This document shows positions 1 through 8,358 of a stretch of DNA of 64,000 bases, in pieces. Each line of letters opens with the position of its first letter. The first letter of the stretch is position 1. Both the position numbers and the translations under genes were made by a program. The stretch is from positions 1 to 64,000 of the forward strand of contig NZ_KB895385.1 in NCBI RefSeq assembly GCF_000374825.1, given 5' to 3'. Below the pieces are notes generated by a model. That model made no database searches, was not told the origin of the DNA, and was given only the letters and a program-made list of their open reading frames with translations. The stretch comes from Paenibacillus sanguinis 2301083 = DSM 16941. Lineage in GTDB: Bacteria > Bacillota > Bacilli > Paenibacillales > Paenibacillaceae.

Positions 1-198
1 AAACAGTGGAAACGAGTACGCACACGAATCCGCGAACTCCGAGCGCTTGGAGTACCCGAATGGGCCTGCTTTAGGATGGCAAACTCGCGGCGAGGCGCAT
101 GGGAAATGTCTCGGAACACAAATAATGCCCTTCCCACTTCCTACTGGGAAGCGAGAGGGCTGAAAAGTTTGCTTTCACGTTACTTAGAGCTTTGTTAA
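1..198 (+). CDS. ltrA: group II intron reverse transcriptase/maturase, C-terminal fragment
   Basis: The reading frame is open from the window edge and ends at TAA 196-198. It encodes about 65 residues of a group II intron-encoded protein: an Arg-rich helix (WKRVRTRIRELRALGV), the SRRGAWEMSRN stretch and the end LLSRYLELC. This is the maturase (GIIM/X) tail that binds intron RNA and helps splicing and reverse splicing. The protein ends directly after this domain, so no C-terminal HNH endonuclease is present, as in endonuclease-less intron classes. The RT core lies outside the window. Intron RNA domain V follows 8 bases downstream, which supports the call. Confidence 0.9.
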   Translation, partial: KQWKRVRTRIRELRALGVPEWACFRMANSRRGAWEMSRNTNNALPTSYWEARGLKSLLSRYLELC

Positions 199-205
199 CC
201 TTTTG

Positions 206-241
206 GAACCGCCGTATGCGGACCCGCATGTACGGTGGTGT
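206..241 (+). ncRNA. group II intron domain V hairpin
   Basis: This is a near-continuous stem of about 13 base pairs with a 4-base loop and a small internal bulge, directly after the maturase reading frame. Position, length and the GTACGGTGGTGTGAGAGG continuation match domain V, the catalytic metal-binding core of group II introns. Confidence 0.8.
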
Positions 242-323
242 GAGAGGACGGGGGCTTGCCGCCCCCTCCTACTCGATTATCCAATTCACAATTGAGAGAG
301 CATTGATTGGCGGCGCGATTGAG

Positions 324-1112
324 CTAGTATCGCAGTTTTGTCAACAATTCTACATACTGAGCATCGTGCTGCAAGATATCCTTATACTTGTCCTCCAGAA
401 AAGTAAGAATCATATCCCGATAGAAAAAGTCGCGGAACACATCGACGAGTTGTTCGGACTTTGTAACAATGGAATGCCAGGAAGGCTCCTTCGCAATTGC
501 GAAAATCACTTCAGCATCGTCCACAACGATGTTCTGAAATTTTTTCAGCTCTTTCTGGTCCTCTCGCGGGATAAAATACCTCAAATGCTTGAGATTGGTT
601 TCAAGCTTCCCCACAACATGCGCTTCAACGCGGATCCCCTGCCGCTCCTTCTCCTCCAGCAACGGCAAGTAAGCGGGTAATATTTCCTTCCACGTCGAAA
701 TATTGATTGACTTCCGTGCGCTCTCGATCAATGTCATGCTATAGGCGCGAATCGATTCTTCCGTCGCCAAATTCCACACCCGGTCGTCCGGCATGGATTG
801 TTTCTGTTCAAGCTGCTGCAACTGCTCAATATCTGCCTGAAATTTCAAAGTCAGCTTATGTATCACCTGCTTCACCGGAACGGCACAGTATACCTTCTTC
901 TTCTCAAGCATCGAATCGAGCAGTATCCCCTTATCGAGCAGTCTGGAAATCACCTCATAGACCTTGGCCTTCGGCACCCCCGACAATTTGGCCACCGCAG
1001 CCGCATCAATCGCTTGCCCTGCAACTAGTACAGCTTCGTATACCTGGCTCTCATACTGCGAAAATCCGAACTTCTCCAGCAATTGCTTTCCCTCCCTTAA
1101 CGGCAACGCCAT
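324..1112 (-). CDS. TrmB-family transcriptional regulator
   Basis: This 262-residue protein has an N-terminal winged helix-turn-helix of the TrmB type (FGFSQYESQVYEAVL, then AAAVAKLSGVPKAKVYEVISRLLDKGIL). A linker coiled coil (KFQADIEQLQQLEQK) and a C-terminal effector domain of the phospholipase-D-like TrmB fold follow (ARKSINISTWKEILP ... GIRVEAHVVG). TrmB proteins usually sense sugars, but here the gene is divergent from a nucleobase permease and deaminase, so a base or its catabolite is the likelier inducer (inference). The ATG at 1112 is preferred because a longer version from 1214 would cover the palindrome at 1161-1180. Its ribosome site (TAGGT) is weak, so the start is not certain. 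Confidence 0.8.
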   Translation of the reverse strand: MALPLREGKQLLEKFGFSQYESQVYEAVLVAGQAIDAAAVAKLSGVPKAKVYEVISRLLDKGILLDSMLEKKKVYCAVPVKQVIHKLTLKFQADIEQLQQLEQKQSMPDDRVWNLATEESIRAYSMTLIESARKSINISTWKEILPAYLPLLEEKERQGIRVEAHVVGKLETNLKHLRYFIPREDQKELKKFQNIVVDDAEVIFAIAKEPSWHSIVTKSEQLVDVFRDFFYRDMILTFLEDKYKDILQHDAQYVELLTKLRY

Positions 1113-1160
1113 TATACCTATCATAGCAAAGATTAACGGTTGACGAAATTTATTTCCTAA

Positions 1161-1180
1161 GTTACTATCATGGTAGTAAC
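1161..1180. promoter_or_regulatory. 20-bp near-perfect palindrome, candidate regulator operator
   Basis: GTTACTATCATGGTAGTAAC pairs at 9 of 10 positions about its centre. An additional GTAAC half site lies just downstream (1186-1190). It sits between the divergent TrmB-like regulator and permease genes, the expected place for an operator. Its function is inferred. Confidence 0.55.
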
Positions 1181-1204
1181 CTTTTGTAACGTTTTTAGTT
1201 ATTA

Positions 1205-1255
1205 AATATGACATGAATTAAATTGAGATCCACTTATTAAATTTTATGTCATATT
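1205..1255. promoter_or_regulatory. 10-bp inverted repeat upstream of the permease gene
   Basis: AATATGACAT (1205-1214) and its exact reverse complement ATGTCATATT (1246-1255) are 41 bases apart start to start, close to four helical turns. A TTGAGA hexamer lies between them (1223-1228) and the right arm falls near where a -10 element would be. The layout suggests a looping or bipartite operator at the permease promoter. It differs in sequence from the palindrome at 1161-1180. Confidence 0.45.
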
Positions 1256-1313
1256 AGATAACATGAAAAAACGGCGAACATCATTCAAAAAAATACTACT
1301 GGAGGTTGATACT

Positions 1314-2681
1314 ATGGCTATGGAACAGCACAGCATTGATTTCATTCCCGAGGGGGAGCGTTACGGAAAGCCGCGAGATTTGTTCGCTATCTGGTTCGGT
1401 GCAAACTTGAATTTGACCACAATCGTAACAGGATCTCTGCTGGTCATGATGGGGCTAAATGTCCTGTGGAGCGTTATCGCCATCATTCTGGGAACACTGA
1501 TCGGCAATCTGTTCGTGGCATCGCATTCCGTTCAGGGACCGCGGCTTGGCATTCCGCAAATGATTCAGAGCAGAGCGCAATTCGGCGTGCTTGGTGCGAT
1601 TATACCGATGATATTCGTCATGTTCGTCTATTTGGGCTTTGGCGTGGCGAATACGGTGCTGGTCAGTCAGACGCTGGCCGATGTCGTGCCGCTTCACACC
1701 AATTGGGTGATTATATTGTTCACCTTCATTTCTATTGCAATTGCCATCTATGGATACAAACTAATTCATGCCACGCAGAAATGGCTGTCCGTCAGTGCCT
1801 TCATCGTACTCGGACTGGCAACGATTATCGCCTTCCGCCAGCCGATGCCTGCTGGAGCCTGGAGCGCAAGCAGCTTTGATCTGTCCCTGTTCGCGCTTGG
1901 CGTCGGTATTATCGCCACCTACGTGCTGGCCATGGCGCCATACGTGGCCGACTACTCCCGCTACATGCCATCCAATGTTTCATCCCGACAAGTCTTCTGG
2001 TATACGTATGGCGGTTTGTCCACCGCAGTCATTTGGATGACGACCATTGGCGCAGTGCTCGCCTATGCCTTGCCGAACTTCTCAGACAATTCAGGAGGCG
2101 GAATGGCCGGACTGTTTGGCGCCTACGACTGGATTTTGTATGTGCTGATCGTCTATGGTCTGCTCGCCATCAACGTGTTCAATTTCTACGGAGCATTCAT
2201 GTTCATCGTCACCTCAATTCAGCCGTTCCGAAATTTGAAAATTACACCTCTCACCCGCATCATCATTCTTGCTGCGATCATGATCATCAATATTGTACTC
2301 AGCATGCTGAGCGGCAAAGGCGACTTTGTCACCTTCTTCATTAATTTTATTTACTTCATGAGCTACTTCCTTATCCCTTGGACGGCCATCAATCTTGTCG
2401 ATTTCTTCGTGCTTCACAAGGGTGAATATCATATTGCCGACATCTTCAACGTCAACGGACAATATGGCAAATTCAATGGAATTACGATTTTCGCTTTCCT
2501 TGCCTCGATTGCTATTGAAATTCCGTTTATTAACTCCACACTGTATGTTGGACCAATCGCCAATCTGCTTGGCGGCGTTGACCTGGCTTGGCTCGTCGGG
2601 CTGGTCGCCGCTGTTGTACTTTACTACTTCCCAATGAAGGCTAAGCTGGCTGGCAGGACACAAGGCAATTTGTTTCGATAA
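1314..2681 (+). CDS. NCS1-family purine/pyrimidine (cytosine-type) permease
   Basis: This 455-residue membrane protein has about 12 hydrophobic segments. Features of the nucleobase:cation symporter-1 family include RYGKPRDLFAIWFGANLN near the N terminus, SVQGPRLGIPQMIQSRAQFG (the family's GxPxxxxSRxxFG region) and YVADYSRYMP. It should import a nucleobase or related ring compound such as cytosine with H+ or Na+. The start at 1314 is chosen for GGAGG at 1301-1305; an upstream in-frame ATG at 1263 lacks such a site. A deaminase-like amidohydrolase follows after 96 bases on the same strand, so uptake and deamination are probably coupled. The exact substrate cannot be read from the sequence. Confidence 0.88.
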   Translation: MAMEQHSIDFIPEGERYGKPRDLFAIWFGANLNLTTIVTGSLLVMMGLNVLWSVIAIILGTLIGNLFVASHSVQGPRLGIPQMIQSRAQFGVLGAIIPMIFVMFVYLGFGVANTVLVSQTLADVVPLHTNWVIILFTFISIAIAIYGYKLIHATQKWLSVSAFIVLGLATIIAFRQPMPAGAWSASSFDLSLFALGVGIIATYVLAMAPYVADYSRYMPSNVSSRQVFWYTYGGLSTAVIWMTTIGAVLAYALPNFSDNSGGGMAGLFGAYDWILYVLIVYGLLAINVFNFYGAFMFIVTSIQPFRNLKITPLTRIIILAAIMIINIVLSMLSGKGDFVTFFINFIYFMSYFLIPWTAINLVDFFVLHKGEYHIADIFNVNGQYGKFNGITIFAFLASIAIEIPFINSTLYVGPIANLLGGVDLAWLVGLVAAVVLYYFPMKAKLAGRTQGNLFR

Positions 2682-2777
2682 CGTCCTTAGCGTATAAATT
2701 GGCACGAGCCCTTGCAGTTGCACAGCATATTGAACACTTGAACACATCGCAATCTAGATAACCAGGAGGAGCATCAT

Positions 2778-4121
2778 ATGAAAAAAACAGTTTTTACCAA
2801 CGTCGTCATCTTCACCGTAGACCCGCATGACACCGTCATTCGAAATGGAACCGTCATCGTTAGCAATGGTGCCATCACGGCTGTCGGCCGTAAGGAGGAT
2901 ATCCCGATTCCAATCGATGCAGACGAATTGATCGACGGCCAAGGACGAATGGCGATGCTGCCGGGACTTATCGATTCCCACAATCACTCCAGCTTGATGC
3001 GTGGCGTGGCGGAGGATATGCGACTGGTCGATTGGCTACCGATTTATGACCTTGAACATCGCGCCTGCACGGAAGAGGATGCTTACCACGCCTCGCAGCT
3101 AACCTATCTGGAATGCCTGAAGAATGGCACGACCACCATTTTGGACATGTACCGCTTCATGCACCGCAGTGCCGAAGCAGCGGGCGAACTGGGCATCCGG
3201 CTGCATCTCGTTCCTTATGCGGCAGATGTCGAACCGTACAATTTCTTCGAAACGACAAAAGCAAACGAGCAGTTGATCAAGACGCACCACATGAGCCAGA
3301 ATGGTCGAATTCGTGTTTGGATGGGATTGGAAAACCTGTATTATTGCAGCGAGGATATGTACAAGGCGGCCATACGGGCACAGCAGGAATTCGGAGTGGG
3401 CATTCATACGCATGGTTGCGAACAGGAAGAAGAAGAACAGTCGATTATCCGGACATTCGGTAAATCAACCATTGATATGTTGGAGCAACGGGGCATTCTG
3501 GGTGAGAAAACGCTGCTTGCTCACTGTGTCTGGGTGAATGACGATGATATCAAAAAAATGGCGGCGACCGGCACCAATCTGGCACACTGCGCTGTATCAG
3601 CGGCGAAGTTGGGCTGCGGTGTAGCGCGCATTCCCCTTATGCTTGCAGAAGGCGTCAATGTCTCCATCGGCTCGGACGGTATGATTGACAACAACAGCAT
3701 GGATCTGTTTCAGGAAATGAAATTTGCCTCGCTGATTCAGAAGGCCACACACAGGGATGCCTCCATCATGGGGGCAAAGCAGATGCTGCGAATGGCTACC
3801 ATTAATGGAGCGAAGTCGCTCCATATGGAGAACGAGATCGGTTCCATCGAAGTAGGCAAAAGCGCCGATCTGATTCTGGTTGACTTCTTCAAGCCAAATC
3901 TCCAGCCCATTTATTGGAATGAAACAGAAGAAACCAATCTGCTCTGGAATCTGGTGTTCTCCGCCAAAGGCGAGAATGTCGACACCGTAATGGTGCAGGG
4001 CGAGATTCTGGTGCGGCAAGGCCAAACCACGAAGGTGAGCGAACGTGATATTATGCTGATGGCACAGCGTCAGGGCGAGGATTGGATGAACAGAAGAGAA
4101 CTGCACAAAGCCAAAATCTGA
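2778..4121 (+). CDS. amidohydrolase of the ATZ/TRZ / cytosine-guanine deaminase type
   Basis: This 447-residue metal-dependent hydrolase of the amidohydrolase superfamily has the first metal ligands in PGLIDSHNH (His68, His70). Further ligands or catalytic residues lie in HTHGCEQEEE, in LLAHCVW and in the Asp of GSDGMIDNN. The C-terminal GKSADLILVD strand is typical of the composite beta domain of this family. Members hydrolyse C-N bonds of rings or side amines (S-adenosylhomocysteine, guanine, cytosine, s-triazines). The helix usually reading HxAE is HTHGCEQ here, so substrate assignment by analogy is unsafe. A good ribosome site (AGGAGGAGC) precedes ATG 2778. It probably forms an operon with the NCS1 permease. 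Confidence 0.85.
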   Translation: MKKTVFTNVVIFTVDPHDTVIRNGTVIVSNGAITAVGRKEDIPIPIDADELIDGQGRMAMLPGLIDSHNHSSLMRGVAEDMRLVDWLPIYDLEHRACTEEDAYHASQLTYLECLKNGTTTILDMYRFMHRSAEAAGELGIRLHLVPYAADVEPYNFFETTKANEQLIKTHHMSQNGRIRVWMGLENLYYCSEDMYKAAIRAQQEFGVGIHTHGCEQEEEEQSIIRTFGKSTIDMLEQRGILGEKTLLAHCVWVNDDDIKKMAATGTNLAHCAVSAAKLGCGVARIPLMLAEGVNVSIGSDGMIDNNSMDLFQEMKFASLIQKATHRDASIMGAKQMLRMATINGAKSLHMENEIGSIEVGKSADLILVDFFKPNLQPIYWNETEETNLLWNLVFSAKGENVDTVMVQGEILVRQGQTTKVSERDIMLMAQRQGEDWMNRRELHKAKI

Positions 4122-4122
4122 A

Positions 4123-4170
4123 GAACAAAGACCGGATTTCCTCCATAATGAGGTTATCCGGTCTTTGTTC
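4123..4170. terminator. bidirectional rho-independent terminator
   Basis: The arms GAACAAAGACCGGA (4123-4136) and TCCGGTCTTTGTTC (4157-4170) are exact complements. It separates the convergent deaminase and CNNM/CBS genes. Confidence 0.85.
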
Positions 4171-4176
4171 TTTATA

Positions 4177-5538
4177 TTAGGCGCCTGCTTCCTCCAATGG
4201 CATCAACTGCTGCCGGAGAATCTGAACGCGGGAAATTCTCTTGTTGTCGGTCTCTTCCACAATATAAGTATATTCGCCGTACTCAACGGCATTGCCGATC
4301 TGAGGCGGGAGAATATCAAGCCGGGCGTAAAGCCATCCTCCGATGGTATCATAATCCTCAGAGTCCAGATCCAGACCGAAATGGTCATTGATCGCTTCGA
4401 TGAGCAGCAAGCCGTCTACGGAATACACTTCGGTATCCAACTGTTCGATGGCAGGACGCTCCTCGTCAAATTCATCCTGAATTTCCCCAACGATCTCCTC
4501 TACAATGTCTTCCAGCGTCACCATCCCAGAGGTGCCTCCGTATTCATCGATCAGAATAGCAATCTGCGACTTGCCTCTTTGCATGCGTTTCATCAGATCG
4601 CTGATAGGAATGGACTCGGGAACGGCCATAATCGGCCTAATATGGTCGCGCAGATGGCGGGAATGAGAACGAATCAAATCCTTGATATGAATAAATCCGA
4701 TAATATGGTCCTTATCCTGATTACATACGGGATAACGGGTTCGTGTGCCTTCCAGGGCAATTTCCAGGTTCTCCTCCAGCGAGTGCTGGGTGTACAAGCA
4801 AATCATTTCCGTCCGGGGAATCATGATCTCCCGAGCGGTGGTGTCAGCGAATTCAAATATATTGTCCATGAGCGACATTTCTGTGCTGTCAATCAATCCG
4901 CTTTCGCTGCTCTCCTTCATCATGACACGAATTTCCTCTTCCGTATGCAGCGACTCTTGCTCCGAAACCCGGGTCATGCCAAACATGCGTAGCAAACCGC
5001 TCGAAAGAAGATTTAACACCCAGATGAAAGGATACATCAGCCGGTAAAAAACACGCATCGGCCAAGCCAACCATAACATGATCGTTTCAGCCTTGCGAAC
5101 AGCGATCGTTTTCGGAGTCAATTCCCCAAGCACAATATGCAGGACGGCAACCAGTACAAAGGCAACAGCTAGCGATATGATGTACACCGGCCTCTCCCCG
5201 AAGCCCATCCACTCAAACCACGGTCCAAGCATGCGGGCAACCACCGGCTCCCCAAGCCATCCCAGCCCAAGCGAACTAAGGGTAATTCCCACCTGGCATG
5301 CCGACAAATATCCATCTAGCCGACCTAACAAATCCTTGGCGATCTTGGCGCCTCTGCGCCCTTCTTCCGCCAATGCGTCGATTCGCGAACTCTTGACTTT
5401 AATAATGGCAAATTCCGCTGAAACGAAGAATCCGTTAAGCAATACCAATAAAATCATCCATCCTACAGAGAAAAGACTCGGTAAAGGGTCACTCAATACA
5501 TTTCCTATTCCCACTGATGAGGTGGCGAATAGGTGCAC
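4177..5538 (-). CDS. CNNM/HlyC-CorC family membrane protein with CBS pair
   Basis: This 453-residue protein has an N-terminal DUF21/CNNM transmembrane domain of about 3-4 helices (VGWMILLVLLNGFFVSAEFA ... QVGITLSSLGLGWLGEP ... VLGELTPK). Two CBS motifs follow (IMIPRTEMICL ... GFIHIKDLI; IAILIDEYGGTSGMVTLEDIVEEIVGEIQDEFDEE), then a C-terminal CorC_HlyC transporter-associated domain. Related proteins (MpfA, YhdP, CorC) act in Mg2+ or Co2+ efflux or homeostasis. The start is uncertain. The first GTG (5538) lies inside the only strong ribosome site (AAGGAGG directly abuts it), and no other start with better spacing was found. That site also sits in a 10-bp palindrome (AGGTGCACCT, 5531-5540). Confidence 0.9.
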   Translation of the reverse strand: MHLFATSSVGIGNVLSDPLPSLFSVGWMILLVLLNGFFVSAEFAIIKVKSSRIDALAEEGRRGAKIAKDLLGRLDGYLSACQVGITLSSLGLGWLGEPVVARMLGPWFEWMGFGERPVYIISLAVAFVLVAVLHIVLGELTPKTIAVRKAETIMLWLAWPMRVFYRLMYPFIWVLNLLSSGLLRMFGMTRVSEQESLHTEEEIRVMMKESSESGLIDSTEMSLMDNIFEFADTTAREIMIPRTEMICLYTQHSLEENLEIALEGTRTRYPVCNQDKDHIIGFIHIKDLIRSHSRHLRDHIRPIMAVPESIPISDLMKRMQRGKSQIAILIDEYGGTSGMVTLEDIVEEIVGEIQDEFDEERPAIEQLDTEVYSVDGLLLIEAINDHFGLDLDSEDYDTIGGWLYARLDILPPQIGNAVEYGEYTYIVEETDNKRISRVQILRQQLMPLEEAGA

Positions 5539-5700
5539 CTCCTTCGTGATTTGAAATTGAAATTGATTTGATCAAAACTTACAACAATTATCAAATTCCG
5601 CATCAACTTCCCAATAGACCCATCTCCTTTGATTATATATTATACACTACACAGTCAATCGCTGCCGTATTCCTGTCGAACGGGCCATAGTACAAAAAAA

Positions 5701-5724
5701 AACACCCCTTGGGCAAGGGGTGTT
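5701..5724 (-). terminator. rho-independent terminator of cwlJ-gerQ
   Basis: AACACCCCTTGGGCAAGGGGTGTT forms an 8-10 bp GC-rich hairpin. Read on the minus strand it is followed by a run of nine T and begins about 4 bases after the gerQ stop codon. Confidence 0.9.
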
Positions 5725-5728
5725 TTTT

Positions 5729-6178
5729 CTAGCGGCGTCTGGTTGGCGGAGCGCCAATTGTACCAGGATATTGATAAGTCAGGGGTTCATCAAACGTGGC
5801 GTAATCCAGGTTCACCATCAGCATAACCGTACGTACACCAGTTACCGGATCACTAATGATAATGTGGTCACGCCCGGCAGCCTCAAGCACGCCCTTAAAT
5901 ATCTTGGCATTCCATTCGCTGTTATTCTCGTATGTCATATAGAAGGTTCCGACCTTGCCCAGGTTCAGGCGAAGTATGTTCTCGATATAGGATTGCTCGT
6001 AGGATGTGACAGGCGCAGGGACGGCAGTGCCGCTGGCGGTCATGGGACTGCCGCTGGGAATCTGTGGCGGGATCGTGCTTCCTCCTGACATCATCGGGTA
6101 CCCCATGTTCTTATAATGGGGGGCCGTTTGGTTGGGCCCCATAGAGTAGGCCATCGGCCGATAAGGCTGTGTGAACAT
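5729..6178 (-). CDS. gerQ: spore coat protein GerQ
   Basis: This 149-residue protein has a Pro/Met/Gly-rich low-complexity N terminus (to about residue 55). The conserved GerQ domain follows: SYIENILRLNLGKVGTFYMT, ENNSEWNAKIFKGVLEAAGRDH and the end of the DPVTGVRTVMLMVNLDY segment. In Bacillus subtilis GerQ is an inner-coat protein needed to localise the cortex hydrolase CwlJ and is cross-linked by transglutaminase. Here it lies 24 bases downstream of cwlJ, as in B. subtilis, and shares its transcript. Its presence shows a spore former. Confidence 0.95.
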   Translation of the reverse strand: MFTQPYRPMAYSMGPNQTAPHYKNMGYPMMSGGSTIPPQIPSGSPMTASGTAVPAPVTSYEQSYIENILRLNLGKVGTFYMTYENNSEWNAKIFKGVLEAAGRDHIIISDPVTGVRTVMLMVNLDYATFDEPLTYQYPGTIGAPPTRRR

Positions 6179-6202
6179 GTTAAAATTCCTCCTCTTCGGT
6201 AA

Positions 6203-6625
6203 TTAATACACGGTAGGACAATCCTCCGCAGTTGGGGCAAAGAAGCAATGAGCTTTGAATCTGCCGGTATTTTGCTGATTGTACCAGGTTGTGGGGCAAT
6301 CTCCGGCCGGGCGGAAGAACCATAGCGCATTGGACGCAGGCCACACCCGTTCTCCATTAACGACCCGCTGCGCCAGGCGAATATCACGGTCACGTGCCCG
6401 CTGATAGAAATATCCTTTTTGCGTGGCTTCAAAACCACCAGGACTTTGAAATACCATCCGGTTCATATCGCGAATATCACGGAAATCAAGGCAATCGCCA
6501 AGAATGCGGTTAACGCCGACATTACCAACCATCAGCATTCCCTGCTCTCCTTCTCCCTCCGCTTCTGCACGCATCAAGCGCGCCAGGAGCCTGACGTCCT
6601 CGGAGTTGGTCTTGATTACAGCCAT
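6203..6625 (-). CDS. cwlJ: spore cortex-lytic hydrolase CwlJ
   Basis: This 140-residue single-domain protein of the SleB/CwlJ (Hydrolase_2) family has no signal peptide. Family motifs are LLARLMRAEAEGEGEQGMLM (catalytic Glu region), VGNVGVNRI, GGFEATQKGYFYQ, and NALWFFRP with CPTTWYNQQN near the C terminus. CwlJ degrades muramic-lactam cortex peptidoglycan during germination and is triggered by Ca-dipicolinate. A strong ribosome site (GGAAGGAGG) precedes ATG 6625. It is the first gene of the cwlJ-gerQ operon. Genes of this type are made in the mother cell; a mother-cell sigma promoter could not be assigned with confidence in 6626-6892. Confidence 0.96.
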   Translation of the reverse strand: MAVIKTNSEDVRLLARLMRAEAEGEGEQGMLMVGNVGVNRILGDCLDFRDIRDMNRMVFQSPGGFEATQKGYFYQRARDRDIRLAQRVVNGERVWPASNALWFFRPAGDCPTTWYNQQNTGRFKAHCFFAPTAEDCPTVY

Positions 6626-6892
6626 TTTGTACCTCCTTCCTCCCTGCTGAACGCTATATCATATGTGCGGATGCCCATCTTGGTGCTTGAGAAAATTGCA
6701 AAAATCCCATCCCATATCATGGAAATAAAGACGGTTGAATGCGATTACAAAATTGAACAAATTGTGTCTATTTCTATGGACTCGCTTACATGAATAGCAT
6801 ATACTGAAGGTAAATAACGTTTGTTTATAGGTTTGTGTCTTTTTCTTTATAAAACGCTTGGCTTCATAAACACCTGTTAGGAGGTTTCCCCC

Positions 6893-8218
6893 ATGAGAAT
6901 TGCGATTATTGGCGGTGGGCTTGCCGGACTGACGGCTGCCGCTTATCTATCGAATCACGGCGATACGTCCGGAACGGTATTCGAACGGAGCCCGCAATTG
7001 GGTGGCCGCGCTTTTACTTATGAGAAGTCGGGATTTACTCTGAATTACGGGGCACATGCGGTATACGGAATAGATCGGCACACGCTCCAAACCATGGAAG
7101 ATGAATTGGAATTAAAATTCCAGAGCAAGCAGGTAGACAAACGTAAGGTTGTATATGCCAAGCACGGACAGTTGACCCCCGCTCCCCTTGATTTTGTCAA
7201 TGTGATGAAGACTCAAGTGCTATCTCCACTGGAGAAGATGCGATTTGTAGCCGAAATTGCTGCTGTCATCGGTAATATTCATCAATTGAAGCAGCATCGA
7301 ACCCTGGGGGATTATCTGGAACAGTCGACGGCATCAGCCGATGTCAAGGAATTATGGGAGCATCTGGTCTGCTCCAACTTCTTTATTACACCCGAGGATG
7401 CCAGGAGGGTGCCCGGCGATGTTATCGCTGAATATTATCATAATCTCTTCTTGTCCAGCCGCCCTGTCAGCTACATTTTAGGCAGCTGGAGCACGATTAC
7501 ACATCAGCTCACTCAGAAGATTGGGATGAATCCGGAGTGGAACATTGCCACCAAGGAGCCCGTCGAATCCATTGAAATGCAGGATGGCCGATTTATATTG
7601 AATACAAAAGCACGGCAACAGCTTGAGTTCGATCAAGTCGTGTTCGCCATGCCTGTGCAGCAAATCCATAAGGTGCTGGAAAATTCGGCGTGGAGCGGTG
7701 CGATGGCTCCTTATCAGGATAATACCGCTACCGAGGTGTTAGTGTACGATGTTGGGTTATCCAAGATCGTAGCGCGTCCGTTCCATTACATCAGTGACAT
7801 GGATCGCAAAATATTCGTTAGCGATGTATCTGCAACGGATTATACGGCAGCCCCACTCCATGGCCAATTGCTTCAGGGAATTGCCTATCTGAACGACGAT
7901 TTCAAAGAGGAACTGGAGAAGAAGGAATATCTGGAGCAGAAGACGAAGCAGATGGAATCACTATTTGATACGTATTATCCAGGATGGCGCGATTGTGTCG
8001 AGGTAAAGCGCGTATCCAAAAAAGCGATGGTTGCCAGTGTGAAAAATGTTAATGGCAACAAGCTGTTACCTAACCGCATGGAGGGGCTGCCTTTCTATTT
8101 CTGCGGCGACGGCTGTGTTGGCAAGGGTGAGCTTGCCGAACGGGCCTTCTCCAGTGGCCGGACTATAGCGCAGATGCTGCTGGAGCAAACTTCGGACACG
8201 AAAGCCCTGGCTTACTAA
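6893..8218 (+). CDS. FAD-dependent oxidoreductase, phytoene desaturase/amine oxidase-like
   Basis: This 441-residue flavoprotein carries the N-terminal Rossmann motif IIGGGLAGLTAAAYL with FERSPQLGGRAFTYEKSGF, the FAD-binding signature of the amine oxidase/phytoene desaturase superfamily. Its C-terminal FAD contact is FYFCGDGCVGKGELAERAFSSGR. The central part has no feature that fixes a substrate. It stands alone, with GTTAGGAGG before ATG 6893 and its own terminator downstream. No carotenoid or polyamine genes adjoin it, so the function stays unassigned. Confidence 0.85.
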   Translation: MRIAIIGGGLAGLTAAAYLSNHGDTSGTVFERSPQLGGRAFTYEKSGFTLNYGAHAVYGIDRHTLQTMEDELELKFQSKQVDKRKVVYAKHGQLTPAPLDFVNVMKTQVLSPLEKMRFVAEIAAVIGNIHQLKQHRTLGDYLEQSTASADVKELWEHLVCSNFFITPEDARRVPGDVIAEYYHNLFLSSRPVSYILGSWSTITHQLTQKIGMNPEWNIATKEPVESIEMQDGRFILNTKARQQLEFDQVVFAMPVQQIHKVLENSAWSGAMAPYQDNTATEVLVYDVGLSKIVARPFHYISDMDRKIFVSDVSATDYTAAPLHGQLLQGIAYLNDDFKEELEKKEYLEQKTKQMESLFDTYYPGWRDCVEVKRVSKKAMVASVKNVNGNKLLPNRMEGLPFYFCGDGCVGKGELAERAFSSGRTIAQMLLEQTSDTKALAY

Positions 8219-8222
8219 TCAG

Positions 8223-8287
8223 AAAAGCAGAAGCCTTCGGAAGAAGCGAATTCCTTTGTCCGCTCGTTTCCTCAGGCTCCTGCTTTT
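8223..8287 (+). terminator. rho-independent terminator
   Basis: The arms AAAAGCAGAAGCCT (8223-8236) and AGGCTCCTGCTTTT (8274-8287) pair with a one-base mismatch and end in a T run just after the flavoprotein gene. Confidence 0.75.
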
Positions 8288-8358
8288 TGTTATTGTCCGT
8301 AATTCCAACGACTTGCCCATCCTTTCATTGTTATAATACTGCTGCCTGGCTCATGCTC

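Larger units (their letters stand above)
1..277 (+). mobile_element. 3' end of a group II intron (maturase tail plus domains V and VI)
   Basis: After the maturase stop, a hairpin at 206-241 folds as domain V: arms ACCGCCGTATGCG and CGCATGTACGGTGGT around GACC. It is followed by GTGTGAGAGG, a second short hairpin (GGGGGCTTGCCGCCCCC, domain VI-like) and the terminal CTACTCGAT, a usual 3' end of bacterial group II introns. The exon junction is placed at about 277. The intron points toward the 3' end of the convergent regulator gene and stops about 46 bases short of its stop codon, so that gene is not disrupted. The 5' end is outside the window. Confidence 0.85.

Noticed and set aside
4165-4992. 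275-codon plus-strand frame
   Set aside because: It lies wholly antisense to the CNNM/CBS gene, whose domains are clear; it lacks a start signal.
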